From NCBI GenBank assembly GCA_040007395.1, contig JBDTVG010000222.1:1-12225 (forward strand): a stretch of DNA of 12,225 nt. Direction: 5' to 3'. The DNA comes from DATGFK01 sp040007395 (lineage in GTDB: Bacteria; Chloroflexota; Anaerolineae; Aggregatilineales; UBA2796). Below are positions 1-8,060 of the stretch, piece after piece. Each line of letters opens with the position of its first letter. The stretch's first letter is position 1. Under the pieces are notes generated by a model. It searched no databases. It saw nothing but the letters and a program-made list of their open reading frames with translations, and was not told the origin of the DNA. Position numbers and translations under genes: made by a program.

Positions 1-671
1 AGTCAGTAATTCCGAACGAGGAATTGAAACAACGGCCCTAGCCACGTCGGGATTGAAGTCACGCGCGTTGATCAGTCAGTAATTCCGAACGAGGAATTGA
101 AACCCGCGTGACCTTGCTGCAAAGATTGCGCCATTCCGTTGATCAGTCAGTAATTCCGAACGAGGAATTGAAACAGTGCCCCGCCTGCCGTGAATGTCAG
201 ACTGTAGGTTGATCAGTCAGTAATTCCGAACGAGGAATTGAAACATGGAGGGGCTTACCAACCAAGCAGCAGCTCTGGGGTTGATCAGTCAGTAATTCCG
301 AACGAGGAATTGAAACACTATCTTCAACTTTGATTTTCTGCCAGTAGATGGTTGATCAGTCAGTAATTCCGAACGAGGAATTGAAACGTCAACATGACTG
401 CTAAAGAAGCTGATCATGCTGTTGATCAGTCAGTAATTCCGAACGAGGAATTGAAACTCGATCCAATGGAAGTCATGCTTGCAATTCAGGCGTTGATCAG
501 TCAGTAATTCCGAACGAGGAATTGAAACGCTGGCGAAGCGCATAGGGCTGAATGAAGCGCTGGGTTGATCAGTCAGTAATTCCGAACGAGGAATTGAAAC
601 GCACATGACGCGAGTACAGTACACCGTTGACGCAGTTGATCAGTCAGTAATTCCGAACGAGGAATTGAAAC
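1..671 (+). CRISPR. CRISPR array 1, ten 37-bp repeats, truncated at left edge
   Basis: The repeat unit begins GTTGATCAGTC and ends GAGGAATTGAAAC, 37 bp. Copies start at 67, 138, 208, 280, 351, 421, 492, 564 and 635; the first (1-30) lacks its initial 7 bases because the window starts inside it. The nine complete spacers are 33-36 bp and all differ. All visible repeats are identical, including the last one (635-671). The repeat holds a 6-bp inverted repeat, AATTCC/GGAATT around a 6-base loop, and ends in ATTGAAAC, the usual 3' end of type I and III repeats and the source of the 8-nt crRNA 5' tag. On that basis the array is read rightward (+) with its leader left of the window. The repeat matches the crRNA-sense repeat of array 2 at 23 of 37 positions, so the two are related but distinct. 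The lack of a decayed final repeat at the presumed trailer end is unusual. Confidence 0.98.
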
Positions 672-686
672 GATTGCCAGATCTAG

Positions 687-723
687 GTTTCAATCCCCCA
701 ATGAGAATTATCGATCCTTAGAT
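687..723 (-). repeat. Orphan degenerate copy of the array-2 repeat
   Basis: This 37-bp stretch aligns end to end without gaps to the array-2 repeat (GTTTCAATCCCCCA at its left end), with five mismatches in its right part: C/A, G/A, T/C, A/T and a final C/T. It lies 15 bp beyond the last repeat of array 1 and directly abuts a leader copy that begins at 724. Relative to that leader it sits exactly where the first repeat of array 2 sits relative to its own leader. It has no further copy beside it, so it is best read as the sole surviving repeat of a collapsed array facing leftward. Confidence 0.9.
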
Positions 724-955
724 CCATATTTCACAATAACACCACAATAATACTGTAGCGTTTTCTAGCACTTTAACTTGAGTGCGTTGCGGGCTGGGCG
801 AAAACACATGTGTTTTCGTGCAACATACGGTTCACAATGACGGTTGGTAGGCGATTTTCAAGAGCTACTTCTTGCGTTACACCTGCTAGCGCTCTCTAGT
901 CCGTTTTGTGGCTCGTTTGTGAAAAATGCTCGTGCGTGCGATACAGTGTTGGCAC
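724..955 (-). promoter_or_regulatory. Second copy of the CRISPR leader, remnant array
   Basis: This AT-rich non-coding segment is clearly homologous to the leader of array 2 (7805-8055). Shared blocks run in the same order, for example TTTCACAAT just after the repeat, GCGGG-TGGGCGAAAA, TTTTCGTGC, AATGACGGTTG, TTCTCGCGTTAC-like, CGTTTTG-GGCTCG and ACTGTATC (on the - strand) at the far end. By eye about four of five positions agree in the central 100 bp. It contains a perfect 20-bp palindrome at 799-818 (CGAAAACACA and its complement). As in array 2, transcription would run leftward, here through the orphan repeat and then antisense into array 1. Whether the promoter still works cannot be told from sequence. 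No gene is seen in 672-1145. Confidence 0.85.
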
Positions 956-977
956 GGCAGAGAAAAGTGCTCACTCG

Positions 978-1000
978 CGCAACATGTTGCGTAGCGCTAC
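978..1000. promoter_or_regulatory. Two adjoining perfect palindromes upstream of the ATPase gene
   Basis: CGCAACATGTTGCG (978-991) is a perfect 14-bp palindrome, and GTAGCGCTAC (991-1000) is a perfect 10-bp palindrome sharing its first base. They sit about 150 bp before the ATPase start and outside the leader homology. Such dyads can be operators for dimeric regulators, but no regulator or promoter can be assigned. A TATAGT at 1042-1047 could be a -10 element, but it lacks a well-spaced -35 box. The position makes this a candidate control site for the gene starting at 1146. Confidence 0.3.
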
Positions 1001-1135
1001 TGAAGACTTTCCTCATAGTCTGATTTACAGTGAACTGATGCTATAGTTTACGTAAGTAAGCGAACTGGACTGAGCAGCGAAATTACACCATACGCAGTTA
1101 CAGAAACTCCCGAGATATATTGTCCAATGGAATGT

Positions 1136-1140
1136 GGAGG
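1136..1140 (+). promoter_or_regulatory. Ribosome binding site deciding the ATPase start
   Basis: GGAGG is followed by five bases (AAGTG) and then ATG at 1146. This near-consensus site overlaps the alternative upstream GTG start (1134). It would be translated, not used as a binding site, if that GTG were the start. It therefore supports ATG 1146. Confidence 0.65.
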
Positions 1141-1145
1141 AAGTG

Positions 1146-4100
1146 ATGCAGCCGTTACGTGAAGCCGAAGGGGGAACTATCACACCCCTTGAAGAAATTC
1201 GACAGTTGTTTCTGGCGGGTGACACAGACAACGCCTTAAAAAAGGTAGATGCCTATCTGGTCGAAAACCCAAATGACCTTGAGGCCCAGTTTGTTAAGGC
1301 TGAGATTGGTCTGACCTACGATAAGTACGCTGTGTATATCGCAGACGCACTCCCGCGTCTGGAAGCAGTATTCGGCGCATCGGATCGATTCCAAGACTTG
1401 CAAGAAAAAGTGAGCGCGGCGGTGGAATTGAAGCTGAAACAAGGCCACGCGGCGGTGGAAGCTGTCGAATATAGTAAGGCTGTGAGCCATTTTCAGGCCG
1501 CCATTGAGCTTTCTGGCAAACAAGCGGGCATTGCGTTGGCGGCGGCACTGGCGCTGCTGACCGTTGAGTCGATAATCCCTGCCAAGCATGTTTCTCGACG
1601 ACGCACCCCATTTGATGAGCTTGATGACATTCTGCAACACAAAAAGGGGATCAAGTATCAGGACACAGATCAAGCCGCTATACAAATTTTTCTGGAGATC
1701 GCGCTCGAAAATAGCCAACCCGGCGATCCAGTATTCGACAAGGCGCTGGTGAACCTGACCAGCTACCACTTGAAGAAAAAACAAGTTGCTGAAGCCCTGA
1801 ACCGACTGACTTCAGTAGAAACTCTCCCTGTAGATGCAGCATCATTGGTTACGGAGGTGTGTGAGGCTGCGTTTGATATAATTCTCGAAAACATTGCGGG
1901 ACTGCTCGAAAACGGGCAGGAGAGTGAAGCAGAACGCATCTTGCAAATGGCTCGCGATTCCATGCTATTCCCCTACTTGATAAACCTATTGCAGGCAGAG
2001 ATCTATCTCCGGCAGGGTGAATCTCCGAAGGCAATAGCCTGTTATGAGCAGATGTTGGTCGAAACGATTGAGCCAGAACGGGTACTCCCATCCGTCAAGG
2101 AATTATGGGACATGGTAGCGCAGACGCTCCGCGTGTGCGCGAACTGTATCAACACCAACGCACACGGTAGCGACAAATGCAGTTTCTGTAACAAACCGCT
2201 AGATGCCCATCCTTTGCTTACCGGAAAGTATTGGCAGCAAGACCTTTCCGCAGAAATGATTGCCCATACTTGTATCGCTGATCTACTCCATAATGACGGC
2301 GCACTTAGCGCTGCTCTGATCCATCTGGACATGGTATTGGCGACGGTCTCAGGGGCGAAAAACCTGCGGATGATGCGAGCACAATGGCAGGCGGAACTGG
2401 AACGTCAGCAGCAAGCAGCGGCGGTGCTCCAACTCGTCAATCAGGCAATTAACGCGCCTACTTTGAACGTTGATCTGCTCAACGGCGTATCCAGACTCGC
2501 GACAGATGGCAAGTGGTTGTCTGTGTCAGTCCCCCTGCAAATAGCATTGTTGCGTTGTCTAATTGGGGATGAGCATATGCTGTTGGCGCGGCAGTTGATG
2601 CATACGGCAACAGCAGAGGTGGCACAGGTGGTAGTGACCGAATTTGAACGGGCCGCTGTTGTGCGTGTACAAGCCATTGTTGACACACTTCGCCAGAAGC
2701 AAACGCCTTTTGAGGAAACCATTCAGTTTGCCGAAGAGGCGTTGACCTTACAACCGGAACATATCGAAGTCCGTTTGCTATGTGGTGAAGCCTATCTCGC
2801 GGCAGGCCATGCTACTGCCGCGTTATCGGATTTCAGAATGGTCTATGCGGCGCACCACTCGGAATTTCAGGATCGCGCATGTTTAGGGATTGCCCAAGTT
2901 TTGGAGCATGAGCGTGATGTTGATGGGGCGCGTGACATCCTGGCACAGGTATCCGACGCGCAGTCGCGCCCTATTTTGGAGCGGTTGGACAGGTTACAGC
3001 GGTACGAACCGTGCATCGCGGTTCAGCAGTTGCCGTTTACGGTCATGCACGACACGCTGACGCGAACCGAGAACTTGCCGACCTTTACGGGCATTTTCGC
3101 GGTAGCAGTCCGAGCCGTAGGCCGCCCTTGGTCAACCTCGGCGGAACAGTGGTACCAACAACTGCTCACCGCTGGCTTCGAGTTCGTGCAGATCCTCGGC
3201 GGGCTGGGGCATACGACTGGTGCGCCTGTCTTTGCCATCCGACTCATCAGCCGCCCTCATGCAGCCTTACCGGAGCGCGGACAGATTACGCTGGCCCTGC
3301 TGGTGCGAGTCAGTGCCGACAGCGCTCAGGATTGTCAGGATATTGCCATGCAACACTGGTACACCATCCGTGATATTTTGCCAGCAGCGCAGCAGTACGC
3401 TTTCAGCTATGAACCCGTTGTGGATGAGCAAGAACTCGCCTGGCTTCTGGAACCATTTACAGCGGATCAGGTGAGCGAGATTATTCGCCGTGAAGACTCC
3501 GGCACACACAACGAGTCACCCTATGTCGTCTATCCTTTTGTCGCAGGCACGCCAGATTTGCATAACTTGTGCTGGGGGCTGCTGCGCCAGAAGACACCCG
3601 TAATGTTAAGTATTCATTTGCTGCCAACGGCCCTGCTGCCGTGGGAGCAGACCGCGCTGGCAAAGGCCGCGCCACCCTACGCCGCTAATGTGGGCAATCT
3701 GGAAGTCAGTGCGCCCTCACTGGAAGATCCAATTGCCTTGTGGTGGCAGTCAATGCCCCGACTTGGCAAATTACAACGCAATCGAGAACAATCTATCACT
3801 TTGTCGGCGCAGGCATACTTGCTGCGTGTCAATATTGCCGGGACTGCCGAGATGCGGAGCATTGTGCCTGACCTAATCGCCTCTACGATGTTTGGCCCGA
3901 TACGGCAAATCGATCATGTACCCATTGGCGGCTATCAGATCATGTATCCTGTCACCGACGAAGAAGCCGCCATTGCCCGCCACAACTTGGCAACGCTTGA
4001 CGTGGAAAGTTGGGGCTATAACCCTTCGCCGTCCGAAACAGCGCGACTGCGCTATCTGGTTGGTGAACATGAAGCCGCTGTCGCCTTTCGACTGCCGATT

Positions 4101-5462
4101 CCCACCAGCGAAGGTGTTCCCGGCGTACCAATTACTATAGTCAAACCTGCACCGCCATCCATCGGAATGCCATCCACCGGAACGGTACTTGGCGAAAGTA
4201 TTGCCCGTGTCGGCGGCACGCCCACGCGCATTCGGCAAGGCAGCGGGGATCGACGGCGACATACCTATATCGTAGGCAAAACAGGCGTGGGCAAAACCAC
4301 GCTGATGCAGGCGATGGCGCTGCAAGATATTGAGGCCGGACATGGAGTCTGTGTTGTTGATCCGCATGGGGACTTGATAGATGATATTCTCGTTCGCATT
4401 CCTCCGCACCGTGCCGCCGATGTCATACTTTTTGATCCTTCTGATCTGGAACGCCCAGTTGGGTTAAACTTGCTGAATGCCAAAACGGACGCAGAAAAAA
4501 ACCGAATCGCCACCGAATTCATTGGGCTGTTGGTGCGGATGTATGATCCGTCGCAGCAAGGCATCGTTGGTCCGCGCTTCCAGCATAACGTCCGTAACGC
4601 CATGCTTACCGTCATGTCCGTTGAAGGTAGCACCCTGATCGAAGTGGTGCGTGTCCTGACCGACTCGGCCTATTTGAAGCAAATCCTTCCGAGTGTGACC
4701 GATCCGTTGGTGCGGAACTACTGGGAAAAGCAGATCGCCAGTACCAGTGATTTTCACAAAAGTGAGGTTCTCGACTATATTGTCAGCAAATTCAGCCATT
4801 TTGTGGGCGATAGGTTGGTGCGGAACATTATTGGACAGCGCGAATCGACGATTGACTTCCGGCAAATCATGGATAAACGCCAAATCCTGCTGGTCAATCT
4901 TTCCAAAGGGAAAATTGGCGCAGAGGGGTCACAGTTTCTTGGCTTATTGCTTGTCCAATCCCTGTTGATTGCTGCCTTGAGCCGGGCAGACTCACCCGCT
5001 GACCAGCGCCCCGACTTTTTCCTGTACGTGGACGAATTCCAGAACTTTGCGACTGAGCTATTCGGCACCGTTTTGAGCGAGGGTCGCAAATATGGCGTTT
5101 CAACGGTTATCGCCAACCAGTACCTGACTCAGCTTGACAGTGACATCCGGGACGCGATCTTTGGCAATGTCGGCTCGATGATGTGTTTCCGGTTGGGCAT
5201 CCAAGATGCGTCCGCGCTACTGCCCGAAATGTATCCAGTGTTCGGGTTGGACGATTTACTTAACTTGCCGCGCTACACCGCTTGTGTCAAATTGCTGGTC
5301 GATGGCGTGGCAAGCCGTCCCTTCACAATGCGAACGATCCCTGACCTGCGCCCGGTAGACAAGGCGGCTGCCGAACGCATTCGGCAGACTTCGCGACAGC
5401 TTTACGGCAAGGACGCACTGCTCATTGGTGAGGATATTCTGGCACGTTTTGCCTCCACCTAA
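1146..5462 (+). CDS. Giant TPR / zinc-ribbon / VirD4-TraG-like P-loop ATPase
   Basis: A protein of about 1438 residues that likely moves or remodels DNA or protein using ATP; its substrate is unknown. Residues 1 to about 600 are helical and TPR-like, with clear units near 10-130 and 525-595. A zinc ribbon with CxxC pairs lies at C331/C334 and C345/C348. A middle region of roughly 620-1030 resembles the domain preceding the motor in HerA/VirD4-like ATPases of this class. The C-terminal motor has Walker A GKTGVGKTT (1044-1052), the VDPHGD motif soon after, Walker B LYVDE (1293-1297) and an ANQY motif (1323-1326), as in type IV coupling proteins. No transmembrane segment is evident, unlike canonical VirD4, so it is probably cytosolic. 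Start: an in-frame GTG at 1134 is possible, but GGAGG at 1136-1140 lies 5 bases before ATG 1146, which favours the ATG. The gene stands alone between two leader copies. No relaxase or mating-pair genes are nearby, so a conjugation role is unsupported, and a CRISPR role is only guilt by association. Confidence 0.9.
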   Translation: MQPLREAEGGTITPLEEIRQLFLAGDTDNALKKVDAYLVENPNDLEAQFVKAEIGLTYDKYAVYIADALPRLEAVFGASDRFQDLQEKVSAAVELKLKQGHAAVEAVEYSKAVSHFQAAIELSGKQAGIALAAALALLTVESIIPAKHVSRRRTPFDELDDILQHKKGIKYQDTDQAAIQIFLEIALENSQPGDPVFDKALVNLTSYHLKKKQVAEALNRLTSVETLPVDAASLVTEVCEAAFDIILENIAGLLENGQESEAERILQMARDSMLFPYLINLLQAEIYLRQGESPKAIACYEQMLVETIEPERVLPSVKELWDMVAQTLRVCANCINTNAHGSDKCSFCNKPLDAHPLLTGKYWQQDLSAEMIAHTCIADLLHNDGALSAALIHLDMVLATVSGAKNLRMMRAQWQAELERQQQAAAVLQLVNQAINAPTLNVDLLNGVSRLATDGKWLSVSVPLQIALLRCLIGDEHMLLARQLMHTATAEVAQVVVTEFERAAVVRVQAIVDTLRQKQTPFEETIQFAEEALTLQPEHIEVRLLCGEAYLAAGHATAALSDFRMVYAAHHSEFQDRACLGIAQVLEHERDVDGARDILAQVSDAQSRPILERLDRLQRYEPCIAVQQLPFTVMHDTLTRTENLPTFTGIFAVAVRAVGRPWSTSAEQWYQQLLTAGFEFVQILGGLGHTTGAPVFAIRLISRPHAALPERGQITLALLVRVSADSAQDCQDIAMQHWYTIRDILPAAQQYAFSYEPVVDEQELAWLLEPFTADQVSEIIRREDSGTHNESPYVVYPFVAGTPDLHNLCWGLLRQKTPVMLSIHLLPTALLPWEQTALAKAAPPYAANVGNLEVSAPSLEDPIALWWQSMPRLGKLQRNREQSITLSAQAYLLRVNIAGTAEMRSIVPDLIASTMFGPIRQIDHVPIGGYQIMYPVTDEEAAIARHNLATLDVESWGYNPSPSETARLRYLVGEHEAAVAFRLPIPTSEGVPGVPITIVKPAPPSIGMPSTGTVLGESIARVGGTPTRIRQGSGDRRRHTYIVGKTGVGKTTLMQAMALQDIEAGHGVCVVDPHGDLIDDILVRIPPHRAADVILFDPSDLERPVGLNLLNAKTDAEKNRIATEFIGLLVRMYDPSQQGIVGPRFQHNVRNAMLTVMSVEGSTLIEVVRVLTDSAYLKQILPSVTDPLVRNYWEKQIASTSDFHKSEVLDYIVSKFSHFVGDRLVRNIIGQRESTIDFRQIMDKRQILLVNLSKGKIGAEGSQFLGLLLVQSLLIAALSRADSPADQRPDFFLYVDEFQNFATELFGTVLSEGRKYGVSTVIANQYLTQLDSDIRDAIFGNVGSMMCFRLGIQDASALLPEMYPVFGLDDLLNLPRYTACVKLLVDGVASRPFTMRTIPDLRPVDKAAAERIRQTSRQLYGKDALLIGEDILARFAST

Positions 5463-5519
5463 CACTGTGTCGCCGCTCGACGCTGTTTTAGGCAACCATC
5501 GAGTTGCTAGCCAGAAACA

Positions 5520-5554
5520 AGTGAGACCAGCCCAAATCATGGGTTGGCCTCACT
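5520..5554. terminator. Hairpin terminator between ATPase gene and array 2
   Basis: AGTGAG-A-CCA-G-CCCA pairs with TGGG-T-TGG-C-CTCACT across a 5-base loop. This gives a stem of about 15 bp with one A/C mismatch and one G-T wobble. It starts 57 bp after the ATPase stop and ends one base before the first repeat of array 2. Only a short TTT follows on the + strand, so it is not a textbook intrinsic terminator. ATPase transcription (+) and array-2 transcription (-) converge here, so a bidirectional stop is a reasonable reading. A weaker GCAAC/GTTGC dyad lies at 5492-5507. Confidence 0.6.
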
Positions 5555-5555
5555 C

Positions 5556-7804
5556 GTTTCAATCCCCCACTGAGGATTATCGATCTATAGACGGGCACTA
5601 TTAACGTGTCCCCACCGCGCCTAATCGTGTTTCAATCCCCCACTGAGGATTATCGATCTATAGACATTCACCCAAAAGGGGAAAAGACAATGCGTAAAGA
5701 GTTTCAATCCCCCACTGAGGATTATCGATCTATAGACTAAACCTCCCACGAGGGATTGGTTTAGGAGTGATTGCTGGTTTCAATCCCCCACTGAGGATTA
5801 TCGATCTATAGACTATCCAGGGGTTGGGTATCTCTTTTATGAACATGATGAGTTTCAATCCCCCACTGAGGATTATCGATCTATAGACCATTTTGGCCTC
5901 CGCACTGAAGGGAAGCCAAACAGATGCAGGGTTTCAATCCCCCACTGAGGATTATCGATCTATAGACTCTAAGGTAGCATATCGTGGTACGTGCTTCACA
6001 ATAAAGTTTCAATCCCCCACTGAGGATTATCGATCTATAGACATTGTCCGCGAAAATGTAGGAGAGATACCTGTGAGTTTCAATCCCCCACTGAGGATTA
6101 TCGATCTATAGACAGGTCGATACGAGCAGAACAAAAACCATGCCATTGGTTTCAATCCCCCACTGAGGATTATCGATCTATAGACCTAAGCTTACAGGGT
6201 TCTTATCTCTTGGATTTGAAAGTTTCAATCCCCCACTGAGGATTATCGATCTATAGACACCTGTACCTACAAGTGGAATGGCAGCGGCTGGAAGTTTCAA
6301 TCCCCCACTGAGGATTATCGATCTATAGACTGAAACCGGGAGCCACGATGAGTCGTGCCGTATGGTCTGTTTCAATCCCCCACTGAGGATTATCGATCTA
6401 TAGACGGAGAGAAAATGAAGAACTATTGGAATGTGTATGGACAGTTTCAATCCCCCACTGAGGATTATCGATCTATAGACTTCTTGATTGGGATCATGTA
6501 AGCACTACGCTTACCAAGTTTCAATCCCCCACTGAGGATTATCGATCTATAGACGGCGTTGCTCTTACGAGCCAGCCGCTGGCTGTGTTCGTTTCAATCC
6601 CCCACTGAGGATTATCGATCTATAGACCGCAATTTTAGTCAATGAGGATAATCGGCCGGAATTTTTGGTTTCAATCCCCCACTGAGGATTATCGATCTAT
6701 AGACTTGCTGATTGTCACGCTCCCCAGCACGTCCATTACCCGGTTTCAATCCCCCACTGAGGATTATCGATCTATAGACTTCGTTCGAAAAAACCGAACA
6801 GATCTGGGACAAGTGTTTCAATCCCCCACTGAGGATTATCGATCTATAGACTTGTTTATTGCAACCTCGCTCAGTCCGCAATTTTTGTTTCAATCCCCCA
6901 CTGAGGATTATCGATCTATAGACCACCAACCATGGATATGTTATTGGACTAAACCATAAGTTTCAATCCCCCACTGAGGATTATCGATCTATAGACTGTA
7001 TGCTAAACCTAGGGTCAGAGGACGCACACCAAGTTTCAATCCCCCACTGAGGATTATCGATCTATAGACTTGATGAAAATAGCAACCCTATTGTTGCCAC
7101 ACGGGTTTCAATCCCCCACTGAGGATTATCGATCTATAGACTAACTACAATATTCAGCTCAAGTAGTCTTGTCCCATGTTTCAATCCCCCACTGAGGATT
7201 ATCGATCTATAGACAAGGTGCCGACGGTAAAGGCACGTCGTGGAATTTCTGTTTCAATCCCCCACTGAGGATTATCGATCTATAGACAAGATGCAAAAGG
7301 TATTGACGGTTGGAGATATGAACGGTTTCAATCCCCCACTGAGGATTATCGATCTATAGACAAACGTGCTCAAGAGGTTCGCTGTACCTGCGCTTACTGT
7401 TTCAATCCCCCACTGAGGATTATCGATCTATAGACTAGACAAAGCTGGGTATACTGCCACTGGAGAACCCAAAGTTTCAATCCCCCACTGAGGATTATCG
7501 ATCTATAGACCGAGCAATACAGCTTTCACCGTGAAGGCGGGTCACTTGTTTCAATCCCCCACTGAGGATTATCGATCTATAGACAAAACCGCTTTCAGTT
7601 TGCAACCAGGCCAAGCGGTGAGTTTCAATCCCCCACTGAGGATTATCGATCTATAGACAGTTATCTCGTCGGTACCCCTCTACAGGCTAGAGGGTTTCAA
7701 TCCCCCACTGAGGATTATCGATCTATAGACTGTATGCAGGGAGCTTTGGCTTCTTCATCATTGGTTCGTTTCAATCCCCCACTGAGGATTATCGATCTAT
7801 AGAC
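5556..7804 (-). CRISPR. CRISPR array 2, 31 identical 37-bp repeats, 30 spacers
   Basis: On the + strand the repeat begins GTTTCAATCCCCCACTG and ends GATCTATAGAC. Copies start at 5556, 5629, 5701, 5777, 5852, 5931, 6006, 6077, 6149, 6222, 6294, 6369, 6444, 6518, 6591, 6668, 6743, 6815, 6887, 6960, 7033, 7105, 7178, 7251, 7325, 7399, 7474, 7548, 7622, 7694 and 7768. I saw no base difference among the 31 copies. Spacers are 34-42 bp, mostly 35-38, and none is repeated. In the reverse direction the repeat ends GGGGGATTGAAAC, which gives the standard ATTGAAAC 5' tag, so crRNA is read leftward. The conserved leader on the right side (7805-8055) agrees with this, so the newest spacers are those near 7731-7767. 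Orientation matches the cmr operon, and a type III-B effector is the likely user. Open frames across the array are translated repeats, not genes. Confidence 0.99.
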
Positions 7805-8055
7805 CCTATTTCACAATGACATCAATATTACACACTAGCGCTTTCTAGCGCAAGCCAGCGCATCAACTTGATCGGTTTGCGGGTTGGGCGAAAATACACG
7901 CTTTTTTCGTGCATGGTACGCTTCATAATGACGGTTGACAGGCGGTTTTCGAGGGTCACTTCTCGCGTTACCCCTCGCCAACGCACGCTAGCGCGTTTTG
8001 CGGCTCGGTTGTGAAAATCGACTGTGTAGATGATGATACAGTTTCAGCACTGTAA
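7805..8055 (-). promoter_or_regulatory. Leader of CRISPR array 2
   Basis: A non-coding segment directly beside the last repeat, rich in A/T runs and homologous along its length to 724-955. It should hold the array promoter and the site where new spacers are inserted. The palindrome of the other copy is kept here as CGAAAA (7889-7894) facing TTTTCG (7904-7909). On the - strand both copies share ACTGTATC near the far end, which might be part of a promoter, but I cannot place a convincing -35/-10 pair. The homologous copy next to another repeat supports calling this a true leader and not a random spacer region. Confidence 0.85.
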
Positions 8056-8060
8056 AGGAT

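Noticed and set aside
430..624. Open reading frame across array 1 on the - strand
   Set aside because: It encodes a reiterated peptide (VSIPRSELLTDQ) that is simply the translated CRISPR repeat.
672..1133. A toxin gene paired with the orphan repeat (CreTA-like)
   Set aside because: No small open frame with start, ribosome binding site and toxin-like features could be found in the leader copy.
1134..1145. GTG at 1134 as the ATPase start
   Set aside because: It has no good ribosome binding site of its own, and the GGAGG after it is ideally placed for ATG 1146.
1236..1784. Long - strand frame opposite the ATPase gene, and similar frames up to 5540
   Set aside because: They lie fully inside a strongly supported coding gene on the other strand, have no ribosome binding site or recognisable domain, and look like shadows.
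1146..5462. Reading the ATPase as evidence of an integrated conjugative element
   Set aside because: No relaxase, VirB-like genes, integrase or attachment sites are visible, and the protein lacks the membrane anchor of classical coupling proteins.
5893..6959. Open reading frames on both strands across array 2
   Set aside because: They contain repeated FQSPTEDYRSID or VYRSIILSGGLK units, which are translated repeats; no gene is supported.
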